Shown: in pieces, positions 44,202-53,507 of the stretch
How positions within the stretch are numbered: the first letter of the stretch is position 1
How the letters are laid out: each line of letters starts with the position of its first letter
Source of the DNA: Glaciecola sp964195425
GTDB lineage: Bacteria > Pseudomonadota > Gammaproteobacteria > Enterobacterales > Alteromonadaceae
Length of the DNA stretch: 64,000 nucleotides
NCBI GenBank assembly: GCA_964195425.1
Contig: CAXMOM010000042.1
Span: 62,001-126,000, forward strand
Direction: 5' to 3'
Notes under the pieces: model-generated
Database searches by the model: none
Told to the model about the DNA's origin: nothing
Seen by the model: the letters and a program-made list of their open reading frames with translations, nothing else
Made by a program: the position numbers and the translations under genes

Positions 44202-46619
44202 TTACTGTTCTATGAATCTTATATTCCTAAAGCTACTGTTTGCGCCAGTGCCGTTATCGTTATCCATAATGAAAACCAACTCTACTTGCGGCGACGTGAG
44301 GAATTCTCCAACAGGCACTGTGAATGCTTGCCAAGCGCCTGAACCATTGTATGAAGATTTAATCAAACCATGACTTTGTGTACCTGCAACTTGAATCGTT
44401 CTTTGTCGGTTTATCTCATCTCCTGCTAAGAAACCCAAACCATGAATCTCCCCTATAGAATCAGTTTTAAACTCGAATTCAATGATCGTGGTTGGCGTAA
44501 TACCCGTAGATTCCAAAATCACTTTTTGCCACTTGTTCCCAGTAAGCTTAATGCCTTTTCCTTCCTCTATTAGTTCCACAGTCCCATCTATATCTTGGTC
44601 AATTGGTAAGTGCGGCCTTATAGAAAGTGTAGAGAAATCGATTACAGGGGTCGCTGGGGGCGAAGGAGGCACCAAAGCTCCTTCTTCGAAAATGAATACG
44701 TTACTAAACACAGAGTCTGCTTGTGAGCCGCTAATATCGTTGTCCATGATGAACATAAGGTCATCAAATTGCCCTTGAAAGAATTCACCCACGGGGATAG
44801 TAATTGTTTGAGTTTCGCCAGAGCCATTATAGGTCATTGCAGGCCGGCCCCAATTTTGGCTTCCCAAAATACCGAACCCGGTCTCTTTATTAAGCCTGTT
44901 ATCATTCAGAAATTGTATACCGTGTATCTCGCCTTTAACTAAGCTTGAAAAGTCAAAACGAATCATTGTTGAGCGGGTGACTTCATAGTTTATTGGAACA
45001 CTTTTCCAATTGTTTCCGGTAAGCCTTAGTTGATAAGGAGAACTACCAATTTCGGTAGTTCCATATTGATCTTGGTCTATAAATGACGAAAGTGTAGATG
45101 TTTCAAAATCAATAAAGTCTTGGTCTGGGACAACTACAGCGCCTGCCACAACAAGGTCAAATATTTGTACGTCACTGCCCGTCGCATTTGACACTCTAAC
45201 TTGTATGGTATTGGTTCCTATATCATTAACCATTGGCGTCCAACTAATTGTTCCGCTAGCGTCTATATTCATGCCTGCAGGTGCAATGTCGAGTGTATAT
45301 TCAAAGGGACCCGTTCCATCAACATCAAGGGTCTGATTGTTGTCATACTGATAAGGGCTTCCCGCCGTTACTAATAGGTTAGGGGTTGAAGTAATAACAG
45401 GTGCTCTTGCGGCTAATTCAACGATGCAAGCTCCATTGCCAGTTGTCGCATATTCAATCACTGGTTGCATTGTTGTAACACTGCAACTAGAGAAATTGTT
45501 GCCACCGCCATTAATACTTGGGTTCATAATAAAACCGCTGCCGGTGCCACTGCATGTGCTTCCTGACTGATTGTCGTGAGGAGCACCAAAATTATGTCCT
45601 AATTCATGAGCAAAAATGAGGGCAGTTCTTGCGCCAAACTTTTGTGTTACACCAACAGAAGAATTGCGACACAAGGAACTAACATAAGCGATACCTACAG
45701 TAGACCCTCTCAAATTTTTACCGGTAAATAAATGACTAACACCTGGGTTTGAAAACCCAGTATTTCGAAACGCTCTTATCAATTCTAAGGAATCATTTGA
45801 TGTTAAAGTTTGGTTTGCTTGTAATGCTGTTGCCTCTGTTAAACGAAGCTGAACACCTATTTGCTCGCTAAAAATTCCATCGGCCACGTTCAAAAGGCTT
45901 AGCATCTCAGCAAGTGAATCTGTTGATGAGTTCACAAACTCAACATCAGCGAACAAATTAATTTCAATTTCTTTTGATGCTGCCGCGCTCATTATCCCGC
46001 GCAGATCATCTACATAGTCATTATAATCAAAATTTTGTTGCTCTTGCTCAGAACGTAATTGAGTGTCAATTAATTGGTCGTCATGCAATGCACAAGTTCC
46101 GCTGCTTTCGATATCTTTAGCATTCACTAGGAGAGTAGATGTATCGTAAGTATCAGCCTGAAGATTTTGCAATCCTCTAATATCATTAAGGTTCACTTTT
46201 GATTGGAAGTCGCTAAACCTCTTAACAAGAAACAAATCTTCTCCATCAAAAAAAGCCCCTGATATTTGGCCATTAACTCGTGTAAATCTTGCCCATGAGC
46301 CTTGTGCACCTTTAAGCTCCCCTTTAAAAATCTCAACGTTATCTTGTCCCACATAACCTTTTGATAGCAGATCAGTGTTCTTTTCTAGCTTGAACTCCAA
46401 TGAAGCATCGCTTGTTGTGACAACGAAGGTTGTAACTGCGGTCTTTATGTTGTATTTGAAATTTTGACTTACCACTGCATCAGCGCTGTGAATGTGTTCT
46501 GCGGCTTCCTGTCCATTCGCAATTGTTGCTATGCTCATAGAGCATAGGAGCGCAATTGCCACTACTACATTTTTATTTTTATTTTTATTTTTATTCTTAA
46601 ACATGGAAAATCCAAACAT
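44202..46619 (-). CDS. secreted reprolysin-like zinc metalloprotease
   Basis: 805 residues. After an N-terminal (KN)4 run there is a signal peptide (about 18-37), a propeptide-like region, and a metzincin catalytic domain with HELGHNFGAPH at 338-348 (HExxHxxGxxH) followed by a Met-turn-like IMNPS. A cadherin/Ig-like beta domain follows (about 410-500). Two copies of a roughly 135-residue domain end the protein (about 505-650 and 660-805), each with the blocks GEIHGxxF and PVGEF..VFIMDND. The pattern matches marine secreted proteases and suggests substrate binding. It lies alone, with AT-rich DNA upstream. Confidence 0.9.
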   Translation of the reverse strand: MFGFSMFKNKNKNKNKNVVVAIALLCSMSIATIANGQEAAEHIHSADAVVSQNFKYNIKTAVTTFVVTTSDASLEFKLEKNTDLLSKGYVGQDNVEIFKGELKGAQGSWARFTRVNGQISGAFFDGEDLFLVKRFSDFQSKVNLNDIRGLQNLQADTYDTSTLLVNAKDIESSGTCALHDDQLIDTQLRSEQEQQNFDYNDYVDDLRGIMSAAASKEIEINLFADVEFVNSSTDSLAEMLSLLNVADGIFSEQIGVQLRLTEATALQANQTLTSNDSLELIRAFRNTGFSNPGVSHLFTGKNLRGSTVGIAYVSSLCRNSSVGVTQKFGARTALIFAHELGHNFGAPHDNQSGSTCSGTGSGFIMNPSINGGGNNFSSCSVTTMQPVIEYATTGNGACIVELAARAPVITSTPNLLVTAGSPYQYDNNQTLDVDGTGPFEYTLDIAPAGMNIDASGTISWTPMVNDIGTNTIQVRVSNATGSDVQIFDLVVAGAVVVPDQDFIDFETSTLSSFIDQDQYGTTEIGSSPYQLRLTGNNWKSVPINYEVTRSTMIRFDFSSLVKGEIHGIQFLNDNRLNKETGFGILGSQNWGRPAMTYNGSGETQTITIPVGEFFQGQFDDLMFIMDNDISGSQADSVFSNVFIFEEGALVPPSPPATPVIDFSTLSIRPHLPIDQDIDGTVELIEEGKGIKLTGNKWQKVILESTGITPTTIIEFEFKTDSIGEIHGLGFLAGDEINRQRTIQVAGTQSHGLIKSSYNGSGAWQAFTVPVGEFLTSPQVELVFIMDNDNGTGANSSFRNIRFIEQ
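46569..46595 (-). repeat. in-frame hexanucleotide repeat at the protease N-terminus
   Basis: About four units of TTTTTA on the plus strand (TAAAAA on the minus strand) encode the Lys-Asn run at residues 8-17 of the metalloprotease. Units of six bases keep the frame when the number changes, so copy-number change would alter length, not expression state. Confidence 0.8.
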
Positions 46620-47165
46620 CTAATCTGCCTTTTTTGATTGTTACTAAAATACTTTGACACAACAATTTTATCGACATTTTACAAGAAGAAACAGTGTCTC
46701 AGAATGGAGACGAGTATAAAAATAGATACTCATATTGCAAAAAACCATTATTATTCATACACATAAAATCACTCGTAATATTAGCGTATATATTTTAAGA
46801 CGTGTATATTTAACAAATATTGATTATAATATTAAGGGCAAAATTTATAAAATAGCACTGCAAGTACAATTATTTGATGTAAAACAACAAGATAAAAGTG
46901 ATTTGAATAAATTACGATTATTCGTGAGAAGCAATAGACCCATTTAGTAAAATAAATTGAATAATAATCCAAAAAATTAAGCGAGCAATTAAGTGTATGT
47001 ATTTTGAGGCTATACCTTATAAATCGCGCCACATAGCCCGAAAAATATAGAAATATCCACTATGAAAAGTTGTAAAAAAGCGATATGTAGTCTATATTTA
47101 TGGAACTACACCAAATAAATGCGTATGTTGTTTTCGCCTTTAAAATCAGATTTTAAGGATAAGTA
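46620..47165. other. AT-rich divergent intergenic region
   Basis: About 545 bases of strongly A+T-rich sequence between the minus-strand metalloprotease and the plus-strand PEP-CTERM-like gene. It must hold both promoters. A TTG-start frame at 46735-46947 encodes 70 residues of biased composition and is not credible. I see no RNA structure. Confidence 0.5.
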
Positions 47166-47837
47166 ATGATCAACAAATGTGTAAGCCTGCTTTCCATTTT
47201 ATTGTTTTCGGCTGCAGTTTGCTCTGCTCCGTTAGAGCAAACACAAACTATTGACCCAACCACAACAAATTTCTCGACAGTAGTATCGTTTGACCAATTT
47301 GATGACATGGGCGGAACCTTAGTACTCGAGTCAGTTAGTATTACTATGAATGCTATGCTTAACGGTACTATTCAAACGGAAAGTTTGGACCAATCAGCGA
47401 GCTCAATTCAAACTAACCTTGACGCAATGCTCTCATTATCTGGAGGTCTTGGCGAATTACTAAGTTTTACCATTCCGACTGTTGTTAACATGTTTAGTGC
47501 AAGTGCGTTCGATGGTTCAGTCGATTTTGGCGGAACATCTGGCGTAAGTTATTTTAATTTAGGTGGTGCAGTGTCTAGCAACGAAACTTACGTTGATGGT
47601 CCAACCTTGGCATTTTTCACAGGAACTGGTTCTGAAGACTTCACGTTTGATGCATTAGCGTCGAGTTTTGTTACCGGGTCAGGTAATATATTTTCGAGCT
47701 TTAATATGATGGCTGGCGCTTCTATCATTATAACCTACGAGTCGGTTAACGCCTTTGTAGTGAATGCTCCTGCTACTTTCGCTTTGTTCGGACTTAGCAT
47801 GTTAGCATTTTTTGGATTCAATCGAATAAAGCGGTAA
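47166..47837 (+). CDS. secreted protein with PEP-CTERM-like C-terminal anchor
   Basis: 223 residues, ribosome site AAGGAT. A signal peptide (1-20) is followed by a beta-rich, Ser/Thr/Gly-rich domain of the choice-of-anchor type (FSTVVSFDQFDDMGGTL and VSITMNAMLNGTI). The C-terminus has VNAPATFALFGLSMLAFFGF and then a basic end (NRIKR): a short motif, a transmembrane helix and Arg/Lys, as in PEP-CTERM/VPDSG-type sorting tails, here with NAPAT in place of VPEPS. An exosortase-like enzyme would process it; none is encoded in the window. A clear terminator follows. Confidence 0.8.
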   Translation: MINKCVSLLSILLFSAAVCSAPLEQTQTIDPTTTNFSTVVSFDQFDDMGGTLVLESVSITMNAMLNGTIQTESLDQSASSIQTNLDAMLSLSGGLGELLSFTIPTVVNMFSASAFDGSVDFGGTSGVSYFNLGGAVSSNETYVDGPTLAFFTGTGSEDFTFDALASSFVTGSGNIFSSFNMMAGASIIITYESVNAFVVNAPATFALFGLSMLAFFGFNRIKR

Positions 47838-47860
47838 TATTTAATATTGTTTTTAATTTT

Positions 47861-47889
47861 AAAAAACCAACAGCTTGTTGGTTTTTTTT
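47861..47889 (+). terminator. strong Rho-independent terminator
   Basis: CCAACA and TGTTGG form a 6-bp GC-containing stem with loop GCT, extended by the A run on the left pairing with the T run (eight T) on the right. It lies 23 bases after the PEP-CTERM-like gene stop. Confidence 0.9.
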
Positions 47890-48019
47890 ATGCACAAGAA
47901 TTTTACGTTCCCTCCTGAATTTTAAACAAATGACTAGCGCCTCTTATAGTGTGCTTTCATTAGATGATGTGAATAAATTAAGCTATTCACTGTTTGATGT
48001 ATAAAAAAGGTAATTAGTA

Positions 48020-48442
48020 ATGATCAACACCAAAATATATAAATCCGTTTATCGTTTATCTGAAAAACTAATGGAGGCTGCTAATATTGATAATAGAGAA
48101 GCATTCGACTCGCTATTTGCAGAGCTAAAAGCTATTTGCGACGATAATGAAAATACTGATAAAGATCATCCAGAACAATGGGAAACACTTGCTGATTTTA
48201 CAGAAGAGTTAGAAGACGCTGTGGCAGCTTATGCAAAAGCCCTAGAAAAAGCGATTGCTGTTAATTCGAAAGATCATATGTCCTCTATTGCATTCTCAAT
48301 GGCTACAATGCAAATTCAGATAGGACAGACTGACGCTGCTATAAAAAACCTTCAGGATGCAAAGATTAGCGCGAATAAAATTGAAGATAAAGATCTTAAA
48401 GTAGAAATAGATGAACTGCTTAAAACACTTTTAATAGCTTAG
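48020..48442 (+). CDS. TPR-like helical protein of unknown function
   Basis: 140 residues, acidic and all helical. About residues 75-130 (AAYAKALEKAIAVNSKDH, SIAFSMATMQIQIGQTDAA) have the helix-turn-helix spacing of tetratricopeptide repeats. No signal peptide; probably cytosolic and protein-binding. AAAGGTAATT precedes the start. No partner is evident. Confidence 0.65.
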   Translation: MINTKIYKSVYRLSEKLMEAANIDNREAFDSLFAELKAICDDNENTDKDHPEQWETLADFTEELEDAVAAYAKALEKAIAVNSKDHMSSIAFSMATMQIQIGQTDAAIKNLQDAKISANKIEDKDLKVEIDELLKTLLIA

Positions 48443-48514
48443 GTTTTATACCTTGCTAACTATTCGATATTAACAATAAACATAAATAAGGAAGCCTTAG
48501 CAAACGAAGTGAGT

Positions 48515-48739
48515 TTACGTAAACCTATCGATATATAGACTTTCTACTTTTTCTCTGGCCCAAGGCGTTCGCCGTAAAAATTTTAAACTAGATTTTACTG
48601 AGGGGTCTGATTTGAAACAATTGATATTGATGCGTTTAGCTAATCCTTCCCAGCCATACTGATCTTGTAGCTTTGTTACTACTTGTTCAAGCGTTACTCC
48701 GTGCAATGGATTATTAACTTGCTGATTATTGTCATTCAT
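48515..48739 (-). CDS. VF530 family (DUF2132) DNA-binding-like protein
   Basis: 74 residues from the ATG at 48739; a TTG at 48787 would add 16 unmatched residues. NPLHGVTLEQVVTKL, YGWEGLAKRININCF and DPSVKSSLKFLRRTPWARE are the VF530 family blocks, a small helical fold known from Vibrio and Shewanella with proposed nucleic-acid binding. Its function is not established. Confidence 0.88.
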   Translation of the reverse strand: MNDNNQQVNNPLHGVTLEQVVTKLQDQYGWEGLAKRININCFKSDPSVKSSLKFLRRTPWAREKVESLYIDRFT

Positions 48740-48814
48740 ATAAGTTTCGCTAAATATACTGATGATTAGTGCTGTGTGTTTGTACAATAAACCAAATTGG
48801 CTGTCTTTACTATT

Positions 48815-49339
48815 TCATTCAGACTCAGGCAATAGCTCTGCTGCAAAACGAAGTGCATTTTTTTGATAATGCTTAGCCGACTTCTCTAACATTCCAGCCT
48901 GCTCAGATGATAGCGTTTTTACTACCTTAGCTGGCGAACCAATTACCAAAGAATAGTCGGGGATCTCCATACCTTCTGTGACCAATGCATTTGCGCCAAT
49001 TATGCAGTGATGACCAATTTGGGCACCATTTAATACCACAGCATTAATCCCTACTAACGAGTAATCGCCAACAGTGCAGCCATGCAGCATGACTTTATGC
49101 CCAATAGTTACGCCCTTTCCCACTATTAACGGGAAACCATAATCTGTGTGTAAAATAGAGCCATCTTGCACATTGCTGCCTTCGCCAATTTCGATAAGGT
49201 CACAATCGCCACGCAACACGGCATTAAACCATACGCTTGAACTGTCTTTTAACACGACTTTGCCCATAACATGCGCTCCTGGAGCAACATAGACCTGATT
49301 ACCTTGTTCGACTTTATCTTCACCCAATTGGTAAATCAT
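48815..49339 (-). CDS. gamma-class carbonic anhydrase family protein (YrdA-like)
   Basis: 174 residues of left-handed beta-helix repeats: VMGKVVLKDSSSVWFNAVLRGD (with the conserved Arg and Asp), VQDGSILHTDYGFPLIVG, GHKVMLHGCTVGDYSLVG. The metal-binding His residues are at HTD, GHKVMLHG and the neighbouring repeat. Such trimeric proteins bind zinc or iron, and some have carbonic anhydrase activity while others do not. AGGAGCAGT precedes the start. It lies between VF530 and the DUF3089 gene. Confidence 0.9.
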   Translation of the reverse strand: MIYQLGEDKVEQGNQVYVAPGAHVMGKVVLKDSSSVWFNAVLRGDCDLIEIGEGSNVQDGSILHTDYGFPLIVGKGVTIGHKVMLHGCTVGDYSLVGINAVVLNGAQIGHHCIIGANALVTEGMEIPDYSLVIGSPAKVVKTLSSEQAGMLEKSAKHYQKNALRFAAELLPESE

Positions 49340-49442
49340 ATTACTGCTCCTTTTAGTCTTAGGCTAAATTGATACGCCGTAATCGGCGCATTTTGGTTAA
49401 AAATTATCAGTGGTGGCTTACGCTTTTCAAGCGCGCTGTAAG

Positions 49443-50609
49443 TTAATTATCTAGTGCACGCAAATAAGCATTTGAGCGTTCTATTGCATTATGCCTAATA
49501 TTGCCATAAAACAAGCTGTAATCGAGCAAGTGATAGTTCTTATCAGCACTGCCTGAATGATTTGAAAACGCATTATCATGTTGCTCTGCAATATGCAGAG
49601 CACCGCTTTCATCGCACTTTGCCCAGCTTAAATTAGGCGTTAAATCTGGCAGCGTCTCAAACACATATTCAGGGTTTTTAGCTAATAACATATACATTGG
49701 AGTACGCTTAAACTTTACCGGAAAAGCACCTTTGTGCAAATCGGCAGAAGCTATTTGGGTGCTCGTTGTCCAAGACAAAGGGTTCACGCAAGCAGTATTA
49801 CCAATTTTGGTGGTTTCCCAACCTTGCGCATACCAATGTCGTAATCCTGCAGACATAGCGCCGCCTTCGCCAAATGTATCGTAAGACACTATGCAGTTGA
49901 TTTGCTCAGCAGATTCACATAATCCAATATTGGTAAACGTGCGCTCAAACATATTCAGGGGTGGCGCATATCCTATTGTATAGGCGGCAACTAGCTGTTC
50001 TCTTAACGCCGTTTTATCTATTCGATTGGCGATTAAGCGTAGGCCATGCAAAGTGCCTTGGCTATGCGCGACAATCATAAAAGGGCGACCATTATTAATA
50101 TTGGTAATAAAATAATCAAATGCGCGTTCTACATCGCCATATGCTAAGTCTAAAGCCGCGTAGCTAGATGTAGTGTCGTCACTGATAAACGCAGCTAGAT
50201 GCGCTTGACGATAGTTTGGCGCATATATATGGCAACATCCGTTAAAGGCACTTGCCATACTCGACAGCATATATTGCAAAGATTGAGTTTCTGAATTTTC
50301 ATGCGCCATATTGGAATTCCAACCGCCCGGTCCAACATAGCCCGTTGAATGGATGAAGAAAACGTCAACTGGCTTATTCGCCAAATCGGCACTCACGTTC
50401 GCATTTGCAGGAATAAGATCGGAGGTATCTTGAATATCGAGATGCGCAAACCAGTAAGCTTGATCTGAATATTCTGGTGCTTGTGGCGGTGTTATTTCAG
50501 CAAAGACTCCCTTAGGTAGCATCCGTGATTCAATTAATTTATAGCCAGCCAAAGCAATAATCACAAGGCTTATTACAACAATGCCAAACCATTTTAGAAA
50601 CGTTTTCAA
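49443..50609 (-). CDS. DUF3089 family alpha/beta hydrolase, membrane-anchored
   Basis: 388 residues. A hydrophobic N-terminal helix (about 8-26) anchors or exports it. YAPNYRQAHLAAF, LAYGDVERAFDYFI and IVAHSQGTLHGLRLI (the nucleophile Ser in AHSQG) fit the DUF3089 lipase-like family; PVDVFFIHSTGYVG is the oxyanion segment. Substrate unknown. A small hairpin (CGCCG-TAAT-CGGCG at 49375-49388) lies downstream. Confidence 0.85.
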   Translation of the reverse strand: MKTFLKWFGIVVISLVIIALAGYKLIESRMLPKGVFAEITPPQAPEYSDQAYWFAHLDIQDTSDLIPANANVSADLANKPVDVFFIHSTGYVGPGGWNSNMAHENSETQSLQYMLSSMASAFNGCCHIYAPNYRQAHLAAFISDDTTSSYAALDLAYGDVERAFDYFITNINNGRPFMIVAHSQGTLHGLRLIANRIDKTALREQLVAAYTIGYAPPLNMFERTFTNIGLCESAEQINCIVSYDTFGEGGAMSAGLRHWYAQGWETTKIGNTACVNPLSWTTSTQIASADLHKGAFPVKFKRTPMYMLLAKNPEYVFETLPDLTPNLSWAKCDESGALHIAEQHDNAFSNHSGSADKNYHLLDYSLFYGNIRHNAIERSNAYLRALDN

Positions 50610-50721
50610 TACTATTCCTCAACCCTTTATACTAGTCTTGAGTATGGCCTTTTCTCAAAACTTAGGCAAATGATACGTCGGTAGCTAATTGGATTTTTAT
50701 GTAAAAAATTTAAGAAAGACT

Positions 50722-50874
50722 ATGTTTAATAAATTGCTTTTACGTGGAACTATTATTGCCATTATTGCTTTGTTAGGCATTGGAATAATCTTTAAAGCTG
50801 TGCTTATCTTTTATATAAACGCTAATAGAGCGGCAATGAACAAACAAAGTGTAAAGAGGCATTTCCTTTTATAA
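50722..50874 (+). CDS. small single-helix membrane protein
   Basis: 50 residues from the ATG at 50722 (a TTG at 50689 would add 11). One helix (about 8-33; GTIIAIIALLGIGIIFKAVL) and a basic tail. Unrecognised; it may be spurious. It precedes the prepilin gene by 150 bases. Confidence 0.4.
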   Translation: MFNKLLLRGTIIAIIALLGIGIIFKAVLIFYINANRAAMNKQSVKRHFLL

Positions 50875-51024
50875 TTTTATGTATTTACATACCTTTATAT
50901 CATTAGCACTATTCATATCTCAGTGGATATTCAGATAACCTCTACACAAAGACTAGTAATCAGCATTTGTTTCGATTAGCTTGACGCTTCTTTATAATCA
51001 TAAACGCAGTCCAACGGGGTTAAA

Positions 51025-51558
51025 ATGAACTCTCTTAAATTCAAGTCAGCCAGCAAAATGAAAGGGTTTACTTTAATTGAATTAATTATCGTCATTGTTA
51101 TTCTGGGTATTTTATCGATCGTGGCAGCACCGCGTTTTATAGACGTTACCAGCGACGCTAACGTTGCAGTGTTAAAAACCATGGGTAGTGCAGTGGATAG
51201 CGCAGCAACGCTAGTATATGCAAAGGCAACAATTCAAGGATTGAATGGCTCAGCTACCGGTAACGTTGATTTAGACGGAGACGGCATCGCTGACATTCAA
51301 ACAACGTATGGCTTCCCTAGTTCTACACGTTCAGCAGGCATTACAGAGGCTATGGATGATAGCTTTGAAACAGAGTGGACATGGTCAACAAGCGCAGGCG
51401 ACGCAGGCTTCTATTTAACTACAGCCTCTTTAGGCGGTAGGTCAGGCAGTTACGTCGATCAAGCTCACATTACACCTACAAACTGTTATTTGATTTACAA
51501 CAGACCCGCTAATACAGGTGCTAAACCGATTATTGAATATATAACATCAGGCTGTTAA
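51025..51558 (+). CDS. MshA-like type IV prepilin
   Basis: 177 residues. The prepilin site lies between Gly14 and Phe15 (KMKG/FTLIEL), with Glu at position 5 of the mature form and a hydrophobic helix ending IVAAPRFIDVTSDA, a motif of MSHA-type pilins. The globular part has DLDGDGIAD, a calcium-binding-like loop, and two Cys near the end that could close a disulfide (TNCYLIYN and TSGC). Assembly genes (mshE, pilD and others) are not nearby, so this is an orphan pilin whose machinery lies elsewhere. Confidence 0.88.
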   Translation: MNSLKFKSASKMKGFTLIELIIVIVILGILSIVAAPRFIDVTSDANVAVLKTMGSAVDSAATLVYAKATIQGLNGSATGNVDLDGDGIADIQTTYGFPSSTRSAGITEAMDDSFETEWTWSTSAGDAGFYLTTASLGGRSGSYVDQAHITPTNCYLIYNRPANTGAKPIIEYITSGC

Positions 51559-51623
51559 TACTAAATTCCAGAACCATGACCTGTTATTGCTAGCTCTGTG
51601 ATTTTACTGTGAACCCAGTTTTC

Positions 51624-52160
51624 TCAATTCTTATTATATTTAGTTTTCACGTCGACAATAAAGGTCCGCCACGTTTGATTAGGTCTCCAAGTTTCAAGAA
51701 GATGTTTTTTCGCTACTTCATCTGACTCATTTAAATGCGTTACCCTATACAAATACGTAAAAACAGCACCACGCCAGTTCAACTTGCAATGGGTCAGTGT
51801 TAATCCGCCATTGCTTTCACTTTGTTGCATAGCACTTACGTAATTAGCGTAGTTCTCTATTGTTGGATTTTGCCATTCCACCGCAATATTGTGATATTGC
51901 AGTCCCATGGTTTCCATTACTTTAGCTTCGTCAGATCTATCACCCGGCAGGAGATCTACCACATTTTGCACGCCATTTAATTTAAGCGCCTCAAAATGCG
52001 CTTTACTAGGTAAACCTGCACTTACCATTAAAGGAGTATCAACCCGATAATTTTTTAAATTGCTTAGCACAGAGTTTGCATTATTTTCAGACGCGCCTGC
52101 ATTCATCATAATGCATCCAAAAAATAGACTTATTAAAGAAATCTTTATTAATAATTTCAT
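51624..52160 (-). CDS. secreted tyrosine-phosphatase-like protein
   Basis: 178 residues with a signal peptide (about 1-23). VSAGLPSKAHFEALKLNGVQ and NVVDLLPGDRSDEA resemble the DUF442/beta-lactamase-hydrolase-like phosphatase family. The catalytic loop reads HCKLNWRG, that is CX4R as in that family (classical phosphatases have CX5R). It would be periplasmic. Substrate and activity are unproven; the usual Gly/Ser residues of the loop are replaced by Lys, Leu and Trp. Confidence 0.7.
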   Translation of the reverse strand: MKLLIKISLISLFFGCIMMNAGASENNANSVLSNLKNYRVDTPLMVSAGLPSKAHFEALKLNGVQNVVDLLPGDRSDEAKVMETMGLQYHNIAVEWQNPTIENYANYVSAMQQSESNGGLTLTHCKLNWRGAVFTYLYRVTHLNESDEVAKKHLLETWRPNQTWRTFIVDVKTKYNKN

Positions 52161-52383
52161 TGGTAAACTGAATTCCTAGTAATGTGCCCAATGGGTTAAT
52201 TATGGGCTGAATACGAGTCGCAAAAAATCTCAAAAGCGAGTGTGAAGTCAACAAAAATAGAAACACTATGCCTGATTAGTGAACACTGTGCAAAATGCTG
52301 AGAAACATTTGATATTGAATTTTTAACGACAACTAAAATACGTGCTATGTACATTCCTGCAACTATGTGCTTTAGATGAGGAT

Positions 52384-53205
52384 TTATTCTACTGTTACCT
52401 CATATACCTCCTGAAACAAAGGATTGGTGTTTGGTCGCCAGTCTCCACCTTTGACGCTTACATTGCTTACACCAAGCCGAGCAAGCGAATCAAGGCTATA
52501 ATAAAAGCCAAAGTAGTCATAGGCTTCATAAATGGACTGATAGTTCCCTTGTTGACCATAGTAAGGAATGTTTTTGTCCATTTGCGGGTTAACACGAGAA
52601 TACAACTCGTCTTCTAAATAAATGATGTACTGCAAGCGTTGTTCTGGACCAAACTCTTCACACTTGCCATACACATTAAGTACTTCATTTTTATCACAGC
52701 GCGATTGCGCGCCTGAACTGCGCATACTCAATCTTCGCCGAACTTCCCTAGTAGAAATTATTGCTTCAAAGCCTTCTCGTCCAAATGTTGTGCCTGGTTT
52801 AGCTGACTCAGAATAAGCTTGTTGCATAAGTGAACGGAAATTTGCTTGTTTGGGCCCTCCATGAAACACCACCAGCGAATTAGCATTCAGTATTTTTTCG
52901 TTACCTGACAAAAACACATAGTTAGCACAAGAAGAAACACAAAGGTCGAGAACTTCGACCGACATTTTGTGTGTATTAATGAAATTGCCCAGCATCATCC
53001 CTGCATGTAAGTCGCCGCCTAAGCTTCTTATCAATAAACGATCGCCGGGCTGATACAAAGCGATTACTTTCTCAACCCTGTCTTGGTCTATTGTTCCCGA
53101 ATAAATGATCTCGCCATTATCATTGCGGTTTACGCCCGTTACGTTTTTGTCGAGCAGCGTCGAGAAACCAAAGGTCAATAGACCAAGTACACAGAAAAAG
53201 AACAA
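52384..53205 (-). CDS. membrane-anchored ClpP/crotonase-fold protein
   Basis: 273 residues. A hydrophobic helix (about 1-17) anchors the protein. RLLIRSLGGDLHAGMMLGNFI followed by CVSSCANYVFLSG is the pattern of ClpP-type serine peptidases, with the nucleophile probably in SSCANY, and FHGGPKQANFR follows where the His would lie. No ATPase partner nearby. Family-type proteins of this sort in proteobacteria are periplasmic and poorly studied. Activity is not proven. Confidence 0.6.
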   Translation of the reverse strand: MFFFCVLGLLTFGFSTLLDKNVTGVNRNDNGEIIYSGTIDQDRVEKVIALYQPGDRLLIRSLGGDLHAGMMLGNFINTHKMSVEVLDLCVSSCANYVFLSGNEKILNANSLVVFHGGPKQANFRSLMQQAYSESAKPGTTFGREGFEAIISTREVRRRLSMRSSGAQSRCDKNEVLNVYGKCEEFGPEQRLQYIIYLEDELYSRVNPQMDKNIPYYGQQGNYQSIYEAYDYFGFYYSLDSLARLGVSNVSVKGGDWRPNTNPLFQEVYEVTVE

Positions 53206-53507
53206 AAAATAGATGGCGGTCGCGCTTGAAATACATCAACTCCTTTTACCATTAAATATCTTAATTAAATTCTACCCCAGTTTAGTGCGTTGGGCTTTCG
53301 TTAACCACTATTTAAGTGGTGCGTTTATAAGCTCATTATTTTGTACTGGCTTATTGCAATACTAGATTGTTAATTATTAGCAAATGGCAAAATAGTTCAT
53401 TTAACGTTAAATTAATAAACACACTACTTCTGCATTAAAGCAGTTGAGTATTCCTATCCATGAGGCGTACAATCTACGCCTATTATAAACAATAAGAACC
53501 CTACACT
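53206..53507. other. upstream region of cca, no gene seen
   Basis: About 300 bases between the divergent ClpP-like and cca genes. It should hold both promoters. It contains a small inverted repeat (ACCACT..AGTGGT near 53307) but no gene or RNA I can support. Confidence 0.45.

Noticed and set aside
46735..46947. 70-residue TTG-start ORF in the AT-rich gap
   Set aside because: The composition is what AT-rich noncoding DNA gives (Ile, Lys, Asn, Tyr), there is no ribosome site, and no family is seen.
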